Below, one piece after another: positions 25,465-34,297 of a stretch of 64,000 nt of DNA (within the stretch, counting starts at the first letter, position 1; the number at the start of each line of letters is the position of its first letter). The position numbers and the translations under genes were made by a program. The notes beneath the pieces are model-generated. The model saw only the letters and a program-made list of their open reading frames with translations. It was not told the DNA's origin and made no database searches. Source of the stretch: Paenibacillus sp. FSL R7-0273 (GTDB lineage: Bacteria > Bacillota > Bacilli > Paenibacillales > Paenibacillaceae); NCBI RefSeq assembly GCF_000758625.1, contig NZ_CP009283.1, forward strand, positions 6,962,501 through 7,026,500, given 5' to 3'.

Positions 25465-27143
25465 ACATAACAGCCGAAAAGGTCTCATTCCTGTATGATG
25501 CCGCCGCAGCTCTGCAGGATGTTAACCTGGAGATTCGAAGCGGCACACTGACTGTCCTGTGCGGTGTCACCGGCAGCGGCAAGTCGACACTGCTGCGGCT
25601 GCTGGCCGGGCTGGCCGAGCCTTCTGCAGGCAGCATTGTTTACAGCGGGGCTTCAGATGCTGCTGCCAGCACAGCTATAGTCTTCCAGCAGCCTGAAACC
25701 CAGCTATTCTCCGGCAGTGTACATAAAGAAATAGAATACGGTCTGGAGCAGCACGGCGTCCCGAAGGCAGAGCGGGCACAGCGTGTCCGCAGTGCCCTGT
25801 CCAGAGTCGGCCTGCCCTATGAGGTGTACGCCGGGCGGTCGCCCTTTCTGCTCAGCGGCGGGGAGAAGCGGCGGCTGTGCATCGCCGCCGCCCTTGCCCT
25901 GCAGCCGGAGCTGCTGATTCTTGACGAGCCGACTGCCGGACTTGATCCAGCAGCAGCACAATCGCTGCTGCAGCTGATTCAGCAGCTGCGGGACGGAGGC
26001 ATCACCCTGATTATCGGCACGCATGAGCTGGATAGCCTGCTGCCGCTGGCTGACCAGGCCGTCGTAATGCACCGCGGGTACGTCTGCTATAAGGGACCCG
26101 CAGCGCCGCTTGCGGCAGATCACCGGCTGCTCCGGTCGGCCGGGCTGGAACCGCCTGCCTATTCGCGCATCGGGGAACGGCTCCGCCGGCAGGGGCTGCT
26201 GGCAGAGCAGCCGGACAGCCTGGATGCGCTGCTGGCAGAGCTGGAGCAGCTGCCGCTGGCCGCTCCCGGCGGAGACAGCATTCCGCCCGTTCCGTCTTCA
26301 CGAGCCGCTGCCGGCAGCTTGATCCCGCTTCCTGACGCAGCCGCCGCCGGGACTGCCCGGCCTGGCAGCCGGACCATTCCCCGCCGCCAATTATACTGGC
26401 AGGAGCTTGACCCCCGGGTTAAGTGGCTGGGGATGCTGCTCGGCTCGCTGGTCGTGCTGGGCATGGACAGCCCGCTTCCGCTGCTGCTGGCCTCCGTCCT
26501 GGCCGCCGGGCTGATTGGCTCAGCGGCGGTTCCCTGGAGCCGGACGCTGCGGTTCTTCCGCCCTTTTCTGCTGATGTTCCTCTTCCTGTGGCTGCTGTCC
26601 GCCCTGGACTGGACCTCCCCGGACCTCACGCTTGGACCGGTCGGCTTCAGCACTGAGGGAATAGTACGCGGCGGGCAGAGCGTGCTGCGCTTTCTGCTGC
26701 TGATTGCCCTCGGCTTTCTGTTCACCGAGACCACCTCCGGCGCACCGCTGCGTGAAGCGCTGGAGTGGGCATTTACTCCGCTAAAGCGGCTTGGCATCCG
26801 TACCCGCGGCTGGTCGCTGGCTGCATCGGTCACGCTGCAGTTCGTGCCTTGGATTCTCGGCAGGCTCAGCCAGCTGCAGCTGGCGCTGAAGTCGCGCGGC
26901 AAGCCGCAGCGCGGCCTTACACGCTGGACCCCGCGGCAGATCAGCATGCTGATTGTGCCGCTTCTCATCCTGGTCATCGGTATGGGGGATGAGCTGGCTA
27001 CCGCTGTTGATTCGCGCGGCTACGATCCGAAAAAAGCCAGGACACCCTCGTATCCGCTGAGCTGGCGTTCTGCGGATACGAGGGCGCTGGCTTATGTTGT
27101 TCTAGTGGCGGCCGGGCTGTGGTGGCTCTCCCGGGTCAGCTGA
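25461..27143 (+). CDS. Fused ECF ATPase-transmembrane protein (EcfA2-EcfT)
   Basis: 560 residues in one uninterrupted frame. Residues 1-240 are an ECF ATPase: Walker A GVTGSGKST (35-43), signature LSGGEKR (131-137), Walker B LLILDEPTAGLD (151-162), switch His188. Residues about 245-310 are a Pro/Ala/Ser/Gly-rich linker. Residues 311-560 are EcfT: DPRVKWLG start, about five or six membrane segments, and both Ala-Arg-Gly coupling-helix motifs (ALKSRG 475-480, AVDSRG 515-520). Usually these are separate genes. The fusion fixes ATPase 2 to the membrane subunit. Its last 8 bp overlap the convergent nitroreductase gene. Confidence 0.9.
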   Translation: MNITAEKVSFLYDAAAALQDVNLEIRSGTLTVLCGVTGSGKSTLLRLLAGLAEPSAGSIVYSGASDAAASTAIVFQQPETQLFSGSVHKEIEYGLEQHGVPKAERAQRVRSALSRVGLPYEVYAGRSPFLLSGGEKRRLCIAAALALQPELLILDEPTAGLDPAAAQSLLQLIQQLRDGGITLIIGTHELDSLLPLADQAVVMHRGYVCYKGPAAPLAADHRLLRSAGLEPPAYSRIGERLRRQGLLAEQPDSLDALLAELEQLPLAAPGGDSIPPVPSSRAAAGSLIPLPDAAAAGTARPGSRTIPRRQLYWQELDPRVKWLGMLLGSLVVLGMDSPLPLLLASVLAAGLIGSAAVPWSRTLRFFRPFLLMFLFLWLLSALDWTSPDLTLGPVGFSTEGIVRGGQSVLRFLLLIALGFLFTETTSGAPLREALEWAFTPLKRLGIRTRGWSLAASVTLQFVPWILGRLSQLQLALKSRGKPQRGLTRWTPRQISMLIVPLLILVIGMGDELATAVDSRGYDPKKARTPSYPLSWRSADTRALAYVVLVAAGLWWLSRVS

Positions 27144-27999
27144 GCTTGTAGCTCAGCATATATTCCGTATGCTGGTCGATGGCACCCAGCTGCGGATCGC
27201 ATACTGTCCATGCACCCGCTATGCCAAGCTCGCGGCAGGCCAGCTCGAAATTGCAGGCGGCAATGCCGATATCAATCCGCTGCATTTCAAACCCCAGCTT
27301 GTTCCCGCTGTAATTGGGCGTATGCTGCAAGTAGAAATGAGCCTGCTGCCGGTCTCCGGACAGCACAATCCGCCACGGCTGCTTATTGGAGGCCGAAGGG
27401 CCTAGCCGGACCATCTCCAGCGCAGCGGCCAGCCTGCCGGCGGCTTCCGGGGCCAGCGGGCTTCCGAAGCCGGCATCATGATATAAATCCCGCCACGGCT
27501 TTTTCTGGTCGGCTTTGACCACGTAACGCATAGTCGCATCCAGCAGCCTCTGCTTCTCCCGCGGGTAGCCGAGCGGTGTAATGCAGGGAATAATCTCCCC
27601 CGGCTGGAGCGCCAGCTCGCGTGCGAATGACTTGCGGTTAAACGTCCCGCCGATCCAGCACGTCCCGAGGCCAAGCCCTGTAGCATACAGAATCAGCTTA
27701 TGAAAAATATAACCGAACTCCAGCAGCGCCGTCTGGTCATTGCGGACCACTCCCGCCAGATAGGCCTGCGGATTCTGGATGACGCCATAGGCACCAAGCT
27801 TGACGGCCTTCCCGTCATCGCCTCCCCCCTTCGCCCACACCCATTCAATGCCGCAGGTCCCGCCGAAGGGTCCGCGCCTGTTATCCTCCTGCTGCAGATA
27901 TTCCATAACAGAAGCATGCACATCCGCCCCGATCGGAGTTGTCTCATAGGTGCGAACCGACCTGCGTTTCTCAATAATATCCATAACCGCCATGTCCAT
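27136..27999 (-). CDS. Nitroreductase family protein (TM1586-like)
   Basis: 287 residues. It begins MDIIEKRRSVRTYETTPI, the FMN-phosphate-binding start of nitroreductases, and contains a duplicated half-domain typical of the putative-TM-nitroreductase family: LGLGTCWIGGTFNRKSFA, then LGPSASNKQPWRIVLS and GIAACNFELACRELGIAG. It is a flavin-dependent oxidoreductase with unknown natural substrate (quinones, nitroaromatics or enones). The ribosome-binding site is AAAGGGG, 9 nt before ATG. It converges on the ECF fusion gene with an 8-bp overlap and no terminator between. Confidence 0.88.
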   Translation of the reverse strand: MDMAVMDIIEKRRSVRTYETTPIGADVHASVMEYLQQEDNRRGPFGGTCGIEWVWAKGGGDDGKAVKLGAYGVIQNPQAYLAGVVRNDQTALLEFGYIFHKLILYATGLGLGTCWIGGTFNRKSFARELALQPGEIIPCITPLGYPREKQRLLDATMRYVVKADQKKPWRDLYHDAGFGSPLAPEAAGRLAAALEMVRLGPSASNKQPWRIVLSGDRQQAHFYLQHTPNYSGNKLGFEMQRIDIGIAACNFELACRELGIAGAWTVCDPQLGAIDQHTEYMLSYKLS

Positions 28000-28342
28000 A
28001 GACTCAGCCCCTTTTTGCCGTATCGTCCTGTTAAGTTAATGCTTGGAAGTTAAATGGAGCACCGGACCCAGTCCGGCTCGTTGTGGCACTTGCTAAATCC
28101 TTGCAGATCGTAACTTTTTTCACAGCATAATTTTAACATTTGCAAAGGATACTGCATAGCTTCCCTTTGGAGAGGGTAAGGTTCAGGTCATTTATCCTCA
28201 GAGTTATGCACAACTTATCCACATCTGAGGACAAAATTGTATTTTACTGTTAACAAAAAACATTACACAAAAAAAAAGGACCTCCCTCACGGCAAAGGAT
28301 GTCCTCTTTTCTGAAATAGCTTAATGTGGTGCAGGTGCCTGC
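28000..28342. other. Intergenic region upstream of the nitroreductase gene
   Basis: No coding sequence is visible. It holds an AT-rich stretch that could contain the nitroreductase promoter, a CTTATCCAC-like DnaA-box resemblance at about 28216 (isolated, so not an origin), and the terminator of the FlxA-like gene. Confidence 0.5.
28265..28312 (-). terminator. Terminator of the FlxA-like gene
   Basis: On the minus strand AGGACATCCTTTG and GAGGGAGGTCCT pair imperfectly and are followed by nine T. Confidence 0.75.
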
Positions 28343-28696
28343 TCAGACCCGAATATCGAATCTGCCTGCACTGTCGGTTGTAGCTGCGGCAATCTGTGCT
28401 GCGCTGGCAGCCTTCAGCAGATTGGTGTCTGAGGGCTTGTCAGCAGGTAAGCTTCCGGCAGCCGCAGAAGAACTGCTGCTTTTGGACTTCTGGGCGATCT
28501 GGGCTTCAATCTGCTTAATCTGCTGCTCAAGCTGCTTCGTTTTGGTTTCTTTCGTCTTCTCGTCGTCCCTGCCGGCTTCGACCTTGTCGAGGTCAGCCTC
28601 CAGCTTCGCCTTTTGCTTCTCGAGAGCACTGGTATCAGTAGCGCCGGAGGTGGTGTAGGAAGCGGAAGCTGTGGATGCTGCGGATGAAATATTCAT
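28343..28696 (-). CDS. FlxA-like coiled-coil protein
   Basis: 117 residues from the ATG at 28696, served by AAAGGGGGAC; an in-frame ATG 24 nt upstream precedes that site. The Ser/Ala/Thr-rich N terminus is followed by a heptad-patterned coiled coil (residues about 22-75, ALEKQKAKLEADLDKVEAG and KTKQLEQQIKQIEAQIAQK), then a Ser-rich linker and a tail ending SAGRFDIRV. This layout matches FlxA-like proteins, whose role is not defined (they are co-regulated with flagellar genes in enterobacteria). No flagellar gene is nearby. Confidence 0.75.
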   Translation of the reverse strand: MNISSAASTASASYTTSGATDTSALEKQKAKLEADLDKVEAGRDDEKTKETKTKQLEQQIKQIEAQIAQKSKSSSSSAAAGSLPADKPSDTNLLKAASAAQIAAATTDSAGRFDIRV

Positions 28697-28796
28697 GCCT
28701 GTCCCCCTTTCACCTTTCACTATATACCCCCTGCCAAAATGTAAGCTTAAAGCGGGCTGAAAGTTTGCTGAAAATGAGGGGAGGCTGAGCGGGCGG

Positions 28797-29690
28797 CTAC
28801 GCCCTTCTCTCTATATCCGGAGCCGCAGCCGGCCGGGATTTACGGTTAATCAGCATGACACCCAGCAGAATGATCACAAGTCCTGCCAGTGTGTTCACAT
28901 AAATAGGCTCCTTCAGAAAAATGGCGCCCCACATCAGCCCGAACACCGGCACCAGAAAGGTAACGCTGACCGTCTTTACCGCACCCACACTCTGGATCAG
29001 GTAAAAATACAGCAGGTAGGCAACAGCCGTACAGACGAGGGAAAGGCCGAGGACGGAGTAGACGGCAGCAGCGGACGGCAGCTGCCGCGGGGCAAAGATG
29101 ACCGCCAGCGGAAGCAGCACGATCGCGGCCCCAAGCTGCTGGCCGGCAGCCAGCGTCAGCGGTGCCAGTCCGCGTCCGACACGCGCGGCGTACAAGCCGC
29201 CGAAGCCGTAGGCCAGCGCAGCGCCGAGCGAATAGAGCACGGATAGCAGCGTTTTGCCGGCAAGCGGCACCGGACTCCAGCCGACCAGCACGGCTACGCC
29301 GGCAAGGCCGATAATCAGCCCGGCCGTTTTGGACAGACCGGGCTTCTCATTCTTGATGCCCCAGGCGGCAAGCGCTGCAAACATCGGGGTAGTGGCATTA
29401 AGAATCGCTGCCAGTGAAGCATTCAGCTCCAGCTCGGCCATGCAGATCAGCGTGAACGGCAGTGCGGCGTTCAGGGCGCCGAGCAGCAGGAAGGGCTTCC
29501 AGTGCCGGAGCAGCCCCAGCTGCCGGCCGGTTATCCTGGCATACAGCAGCAGAGCCGCTGCAGCCAGCGCTACACGGAGCTCGGTCGTAAACACCGGTCC
29601 AAGCTCAGGCGAGGCAATCCGCATAAACAGAAACGATGCGCCCCAGGCAAAGGCCAGCAGCAGCAGTACGGTAAAATCCTTACGGCTCAT
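28797..29690 (-). CDS. EamA/DMT-family transporter
   Basis: 297 residues with ten membrane segments in two EamA repeats (first AFAWGASFLFMRIASPELGPV; second GFGGLYAARVGRGLAPLTLAAGQQLGAA; ending SVTFLVPVFGLMWGAIFLKEPI). It is a drug/metabolite-type exporter, usually of amino acids or small metabolites; the cargo is unknown. The start codon overlaps the stop of the MFS exporter gene by 4 nt (ATGA), so two exporters are made from one mRNA. Confidence 0.9.
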   Translation of the reverse strand: MSRKDFTVLLLLAFAWGASFLFMRIASPELGPVFTTELRVALAAAALLLYARITGRQLGLLRHWKPFLLLGALNAALPFTLICMAELELNASLAAILNATTPMFAALAAWGIKNEKPGLSKTAGLIIGLAGVAVLVGWSPVPLAGKTLLSVLYSLGAALAYGFGGLYAARVGRGLAPLTLAAGQQLGAAIVLLPLAVIFAPRQLPSAAAVYSVLGLSLVCTAVAYLLYFYLIQSVGAVKTVSVTFLVPVFGLMWGAIFLKEPIYVNTLAGLVIILLGVMLINRKSRPAAAPDIERRA

Positions 29691-30925
29691 CGCCGCCCTC
29701 CCCTGCCGCCTCTGCAGAGCAGAAGATACGACAGGACCGACAAAAGGCCGGCCGAGGCGATGACAACAGCCATCGGCACCGCCGTCCCTTCACCGCCGAG
29801 GCCGACCAGTGGAGCGACACAGCCGCCCATCAGCAGCGGAAGCAGTCCAAGCAGCGCCGATGCACTGCCGGCCGTCTCCGCCTGATCCTGCATAGCCAGC
29901 GAGAAGGTCGTTGTGCTGATCATCCCGACGCTGGAGACAACAGCCAGCAGGCAGATAAGAATCGGCCATAGACCCGCACCGGCAAGAACTGCAATCAGCA
30001 GCAGAGCCCCGCCCAGCGCACAGAGCAGCAGGCCGCTGGCCAGCAGCTTACGCTCACCGTATTTCCCGGATAATCTGCCGGCAATCTGACCGGTAACAAT
30101 AATGCCGAGGCCGTTCACGGCAAAGATCAGGCTGTACATCTGCGGTGATACTCCGAACATATTCTGCAGCACAAAGGAAGACCCGGAAATATAGGCGAAC
30201 ATCGCCGCCATTACAAAGCTCTGGGACAGCGCATAGCCCATAAACCGTCCGTTGCGGAGCAAGCTGCGGAAGGTCAGAAGCGTGCCCTTCAGGCCGCTTT
30301 TTACACGGCGTTCCTTAGGCAGTGTCTCCGGGAGGCGCAGCACAATCATTGCACAAAAAAGCAGCCCCGCTGCAAACAGCACCACGAACACGCCCTGCCA
30401 GGTCGTTACTCTCAGCAGCTGCCCGCCGATAATCGGCGCAAGAATCGGCCCAAGCCCGTTCACAATCATCAGGAGTGAAAAGAATTTGGTTAATTCCGAG
30501 CCGCTGTACAGGTCACGGACCGCAGCCCGGGAGATAACCACGCCCACCGAGCCGGCCAGCCCCTGGATAAAACGCAGCACAATCAGCATGCCGATGGACG
30601 GGCTGAAGGCGCACAGCAGGGAGGCTATGGTATAAATCAGCATGCCGATCAGCAGCGGACCCCGGCGTCCGTGCACATCGCTAAGCGGTCCGGCTACCAG
30701 CTGCCCTGAGGCCAGCCCCAGCAGAAAGAAGGTCAGACTAAGCTGCACCAGCGCTGCACTGGTTTCGAAATGCCGGGCCAGCTCCGGCAGCGCCGGCAGA
30801 TACATGTCGATTGACAACGGGCCGATTGTAGCAATCGCACCCAGAATAACAGCCAGCTGCAGCCGCTGGCTGCGGGAGGGGCCTTCTGCCGCAAGCATGC
30901 GGCCATCCATTTTTTCTCTAATCAT
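29687..30925 (-). CDS. MFS drug exporter, Bcr/CflA subfamily
   Basis: 412 residues with twelve membrane segments. Subfamily signatures: TIGPLSIDMYLPALPELARHF in the first segment, the loop 2-3 motif GPLSDVHGRRGPLL, RFIQGLAGSVGVVISRAAVRDLY and motif C-like LGPILAPIIGGQLL. It is a proton-driven efflux pump for antibiotics (bicyclomycin type), amino acids or dipeptides. The ribosome-binding site before the ATG at 30925 is weak; internal ATGs at codons 6 and 10 are alternatives. Paired with the EamA exporter below. Confidence 0.91.
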   Translation of the reverse strand: MIREKMDGRMLAAEGPSRSQRLQLAVILGAIATIGPLSIDMYLPALPELARHFETSAALVQLSLTFFLLGLASGQLVAGPLSDVHGRRGPLLIGMLIYTIASLLCAFSPSIGMLIVLRFIQGLAGSVGVVISRAAVRDLYSGSELTKFFSLLMIVNGLGPILAPIIGGQLLRVTTWQGVFVVLFAAGLLFCAMIVLRLPETLPKERRVKSGLKGTLLTFRSLLRNGRFMGYALSQSFVMAAMFAYISGSSFVLQNMFGVSPQMYSLIFAVNGLGIIVTGQIAGRLSGKYGERKLLASGLLLCALGGALLLIAVLAGAGLWPILICLLAVVSSVGMISTTTFSLAMQDQAETAGSASALLGLLPLLMGGCVAPLVGLGGEGTAVPMAVVIASAGLLSVLSYLLLCRGGRGGRR

Positions 30926-31067
30926 GTTACAGTGACGCCAACCTTTCTGCAGCAGCCTTTACGGCCTGTTTTTAGTAATCTTCATACTAACTGATGAGAG
31001 CCGGAGTGTTCAATGCTATTTTCCGGGAAGCGCACGAGCCGAACCCTGCCTGCCACACAAAATCCGC

Positions 31068-31092
31068 AAAAAAGACCCTCGAGGGGGTCTTA
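31068..31092 (-). terminator. Terminator of the AAA ATPase gene
   Basis: On the minus strand, AAGACCC, a CCTCGA loop and GGGTCTT are followed by a T run. Confidence 0.75.
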
Positions 31093-31140
31093 GGGAAATT
31101 ACACTGTATGTCATATCCTCCTGCCGGTTCTCACGAACGC

Positions 31141-31959
31141 TTATTTTACCCTGACGAGATTGTATTCACCGTAAGCTTCACGGATCAGGCCGTAATCCAA
31201 TGCAGCATCTCCTATAATCGCCTTGCGTCTGGCCTTCAGCACCATTTGTTCGATATCGGCAAAGCTGCAGCCGGCCAGCAGCTCCGTTGTCTTCTCCGCC
31301 AGCCCGGGCGTATCCTGCTCACCGCTGAGCAGCAGACCGACATATTCCCGCCTGCCCTCCTCATCAGGAGCAGAGTATGTCATTCTTGTGTCAAAGCGCC
31401 GCCACACCGCCGGATCCAGCTCCTCCTCCAGATTCGTTGCGGCAATGAACACACTATCCCCGGCGAATTCATCGAGACACTGCAGCAGCGTATTCACGAC
31501 ACGGGCCATTTCCTTCACCTCATCCCCGGAGTCACGCATCCGCCCCAGCACATCAAACTCATCGAGAAACAGCACGCACGGCACCCCGGCAGCATAGTCA
31601 AAAACCTTCCGCACATTGCTGGCCGTCTCCCCTAAATGGCTGTGAATCACCGTATCCAGACGGACCAGCACCAGCGGCAGGTCCAACTGGCGGGCCAGGT
31701 GAAAGGCTGTCAGCGTTTTGCCCGTGCCGGGAGGGCCGAACATCACCAGCTTATTGGGCAGGGGCACGTCAGCCGCGGCAAACCGCTCCTTCATGCCGAG
31801 AATCGTAATGAATTCATCCACGATCTTACGGTTCTGTCTGCTCAGCACAATGTGCTTCGCCTTCCGTGCGCATTCCTTCGGCGTGTACACACTCGCCATA
31901 TCAAGGCCTTTGGCCCGGGGCAGCCGGGCTTGGCTGTTGTTTTTTTTGCTGCTGTTCAC
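31141..31959 (-). CDS. AAA-family ATPase
   Basis: 272 residues starting at a GTG 11 nt from AAGGAG. Classical AAA core: Walker A GPPGTGKT (75-82), Walker B VLFLDEFD (129-136), sensor 1 Asn176 in FIAATN, and arginine fingers in WRRFDTR (187-192). A basic N-terminal tail is followed by KHIVLSRQNRKIVDEFI, and a C-terminal helical lid ends with DYGLIREAYGEYNLV. Similar stand-alone ATPases occur next to peptidase or nuclease partners, but no partner is adjacent here. Monocistronic between a terminator and repeat-rich DNA. Function unassigned. Confidence 0.88.
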   Translation of the reverse strand: MNSSKKNNSQARLPRAKGLDMASVYTPKECARKAKHIVLSRQNRKIVDEFITILGMKERFAAADVPLPNKLVMFGPPGTGKTLTAFHLARQLDLPLVLVRLDTVIHSHLGETASNVRKVFDYAAGVPCVLFLDEFDVLGRMRDSGDEVKEMARVVNTLLQCLDEFAGDSVFIAATNLEEELDPAVWRRFDTRMTYSAPDEEGRREYVGLLLSGEQDTPGLAEKTTELLAGCSFADIEQMVLKARRKAIIGDAALDYGLIREAYGEYNLVRVK

Positions 31960-32708
31960 TTTATAGTATGCTCCTTAGACTTACAGTCTGATTTTAATTT
32001 AATAGTAATTGTTACGATTAAAATCATAGCAGAGTCTTGGGCAAAATGCTACCGGGGGATGTTCATGCTCAGGTACGGGTCCAGAAAGAGGAGCAGCGGG
32101 ACCGACCTTGCGGGTATGCCTATAGCAGGCTGGGGAAGTTGGAGGAGTGGGCTGAATGTGCTACGTTAGGGGAAAAATCCCCTTATTGGCGGCGGCCGTG
32201 GGCTAATTGTGCTCTGTTAGTGGGAAAAATCCCCTTATTGGCAGCGGCCGTGGGCTAAATATGCTCCGTTAGTGGGAAAAATACCCTTACTGGCAGCGGC
32301 CGTGGGCTAAATATGCTCCGTTAGTAGGAAAATTCCCCTTATTGGCGGCGGCCGTGGGCTAATTGTGCTCTGTTAGTGGGAAAAATCCCCTTATTGGCAG
32401 CGGCCGTGGGCTAATTGTGCTCCGTTAGTGGGAAAAATCCCCTTACTGGCAGCAGCGATGGGCTAATTGTGCTCTGTTAGTGGGAAAATTCCCTTTGGGG
32501 GCTTCGGTAGCGGGGTTACTCAGGCTTTTCATTCAAAGATCCCATATGCAAAAACCGCCCGCAGGAGCTCCCATGAGTCTCAAATCCTCATGTCGGCGGC
32601 CCCGCAGGCAGTTGTGTCATAAGCAATATGTTACTGGTGTTACTAGTGTTACTGGAACTACTGGTGCTGCACCGCAGCATTCTACGCAAGCATCCTGCTC
32701 ACCCGAGC
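31960..32708. other. Gene-free region with repeats
   Basis: 749 bp. It holds the likely AAA ATPase promoter region with an inverted repeat GATTTTAAT/ATTAAAATC (about 31991-32026), the 52-bp tandem array (32165-32500) and a short Thr/Gly-type triplet minisatellite (about 32630-32668). No convincing gene. Confidence 0.7.
32165..32500. repeat. Tandem repeat, 51-52-bp unit, six full copies plus a partial
   Basis: Copies begin with GTTAG at 32165, 32216, 32268, 32320, 32372, 32424 and 32476. Each unit has the imperfect palindrome GTTAGTGGGAAAAATCCCC followed by TTATTGG, a GGCAGCGGCC segment and GGGCTAATTGTGCTCTG. Differences between copies are single bases. The GTTAG-TGGGAAAAA core resembles the motif of the 39-kb and 60.7-kb repeat elements. 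Confidence 0.93.
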
Positions 32709-33323
32709 TTAGTTGCCCTTGCCCTGCTGCCCCAGCCAGCTTCTGGCTGCTTCGACCTCGGCTGTGCTCAGGCGGTGGCCCTGATTGCCCCAGTGGGTGG
32801 CAACCTCAGCCCCTGCTCCCTGCAGCAGCTGCTCCAGCTCCCGGGTCTCTTCAGCCCGGATCAGCGGGTCATTGGTGCCGGCGCCGATGAAGACTGCAGT
32901 GTCTGCAAGGGAAGGCAGGTCAAGCCCCCGCAGCGGAACCATCGGATGCAGCAGCACTGCGGAGCGGAAAACAGGCCCGTAGTGGAACAGCAGGCTGCCG
33001 GCGATATTGGCTCCGTTGGAGTAGCCGACTGCTACAAGCTTGCTGCTGTCAAAGCCGTACTGCTCCGCAGCGCTGTCCAGGAACTGCTTCACTTCATGGG
33101 TACGGAAGATGAGGTCCTCCTCATCGAATACCCCCTCGGCAAGCCGCCGGAAGTAGCGCGGCATTCCATTCTCCAGCACATTCCCGCGGATGCCCAGCAC
33201 CGAAGAGCCGGGAGACAGCATCTCCGCCAGCGGAAGCAGATCGTGCTCATTGCCCCCCGTACCGTGGAATAAGACTAAAGTTGGCTGGCTGGCATCTGTA
33301 CCTTTTTTAAAAATATGAATCAT
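32709..33323 (-). CDS. mhqD: Carboxylesterase/phospholipase-type hydrolase (MhqD-like)
   Basis: 204 residues of the alpha/beta-hydrolase fold. The triad is Ser102 in GYSNGAN, Asp152 in GAGTNDPLI and His183 in GNQGHRLS; the oxyanion loop is LFHGTGGNEHDLLP. It matches the dienelactone-hydrolase-like family that includes Bacillus subtilis MhqD, induced by quinones and catechol with the neighbouring mhqO/mhqP homologues. Probable substrate is an ester or lactone formed during quinone or ring-cleavage metabolism. The start overlaps mhqO by 4 nt, with GGAGGTGA inside that gene. Confidence 0.88.
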   Translation of the reverse strand: MIHIFKKGTDASQPTLVLFHGTGGNEHDLLPLAEMLSPGSSVLGIRGNVLENGMPRYFRRLAEGVFDEEDLIFRTHEVKQFLDSAAEQYGFDSSKLVAVGYSNGANIAGSLLFHYGPVFRSAVLLHPMVPLRGLDLPSLADTAVFIGAGTNDPLIRAEETRELEQLLQGAGAEVATHWGNQGHRLSTAEVEAARSWLGQQGKGN

Positions 33324-34270
33324 ACCCGGTTCACCTCCACTTCACGGATCTCGAATGGACTCAGCTTCGCTTCAATTACCGCACGGTTTGGCTCAAACCA
33401 CGCCGGCAGCATCAGCTTTTCACCCAGCTTATCAGCTTCCTCGTCCCGGGCAAAGCCCGGAGGATCGGTCGCAATCTCGAACAGGATGCCGCCCTCCTCG
33501 CGGAAGTAAATCGCATTAAAATACTGGCGGTCCTGCACCGGGGTCGGCTGATAGCCGTGGCGCTGCACGATATTCCCCCATTGAAGCTGCTCGGCATCAT
33601 CCTTGGCACGCCAGGCGATATGATGCACGGTGCCTGTGCCTCCGCCGCCTTGCGGCACCGGGGTACTTTTCAGGTCAATAATGTTGCCGATGTCTGCGGA
33701 GGAACGGTAACGGATATAACCGTCGCCCTCGGCAATCTGCTCAAGGCCAAGCGTGCGGGTCAGCGTATCGGCTGTCCGTTCAGGATTGGTGCTGTAGAGC
33801 ACAGCCCCGCCAAAGCCCTTAATCGCATGCCCGGCAGGCACACCCCCGAAGGACCAGGTGCTGAGTGCACCCTCCTCCCGTTCCACCAGCTCAATCCGCA
33901 GGCCGTCATAATCCGCGAACGAGAGATACGATTCCGCAATCCGCGTTACCTTGGTCACCGGGATCCGGTAATCAGCCAGCCGCTGCTCCCAAAAGCCGAG
34001 TGAGCCGGCCGGCACAGCATAGGTGGTTACTCCAACCTGGCCGCCGCCGATTCTGCCTTTGCGTCCGGTTGCCCAGGGGAAGAAGGTGATAATGGTACCC
34101 GGGGAGCCCTGCTCATCCCCGAAATAGAGATGGTAGACCTCAGGCACATCGAAATTAATCGTCTTTTTTACAAGTCTCAGTCCAAGAATTCCGGCATAAA
34201 AATCAGCGTTCTGCTGCGCATCCCTGACAAAAGCGGTAATATGGTGAATTCCAGCGGTTTGAAGTGTCAT
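33320..34270 (-). CDS. mhqO: Ring-cleaving dioxygenase (MhqO/MhqA-like glyoxalase fold)
   Basis: 316 residues in two vicinal-oxygen-chelate halves. Likely metal ligands are His in GIHHITAFV (N-terminal), His in TVHHIAWRAKD and Glu in GGILFEIATDPPGFA. Members of this family confer hydroquinone and catechol resistance in Bacillus and are controlled by the MarR regulator MhqR. It is thought to cleave hydroquinones or catechols with O2 and Fe(II)/Mn(II). Operon order mhqP-mhqO-mhqD, with the MhqR-like gene upstream. Confidence 0.9.
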   Translation of the reverse strand: MTLQTAGIHHITAFVRDAQQNADFYAGILGLRLVKKTINFDVPEVYHLYFGDEQGSPGTIITFFPWATGRKGRIGGGQVGVTTYAVPAGSLGFWEQRLADYRIPVTKVTRIAESYLSFADYDGLRIELVEREEGALSTWSFGGVPAGHAIKGFGGAVLYSTNPERTADTLTRTLGLEQIAEGDGYIRYRSSADIGNIIDLKSTPVPQGGGGTGTVHHIAWRAKDDAEQLQWGNIVQRHGYQPTPVQDRQYFNAIYFREEGGILFEIATDPPGFARDEEADKLGEKLMLPAWFEPNRAVIEAKLSPFEIREVEVNRV

Positions 34271-34297
34271 TATATCCAGCTCCTTATAGGTTAGTTT

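Noticed and set aside
28205..28225. DnaA boxes marking an origin
   Set aside because: A single TTATCCAC-like match with no cluster, no dnaA/dnaN nearby.
32165..32500. CRISPR array
   Set aside because: The whole 52-bp unit repeats; there are no unique spacers, and no cas genes are present.
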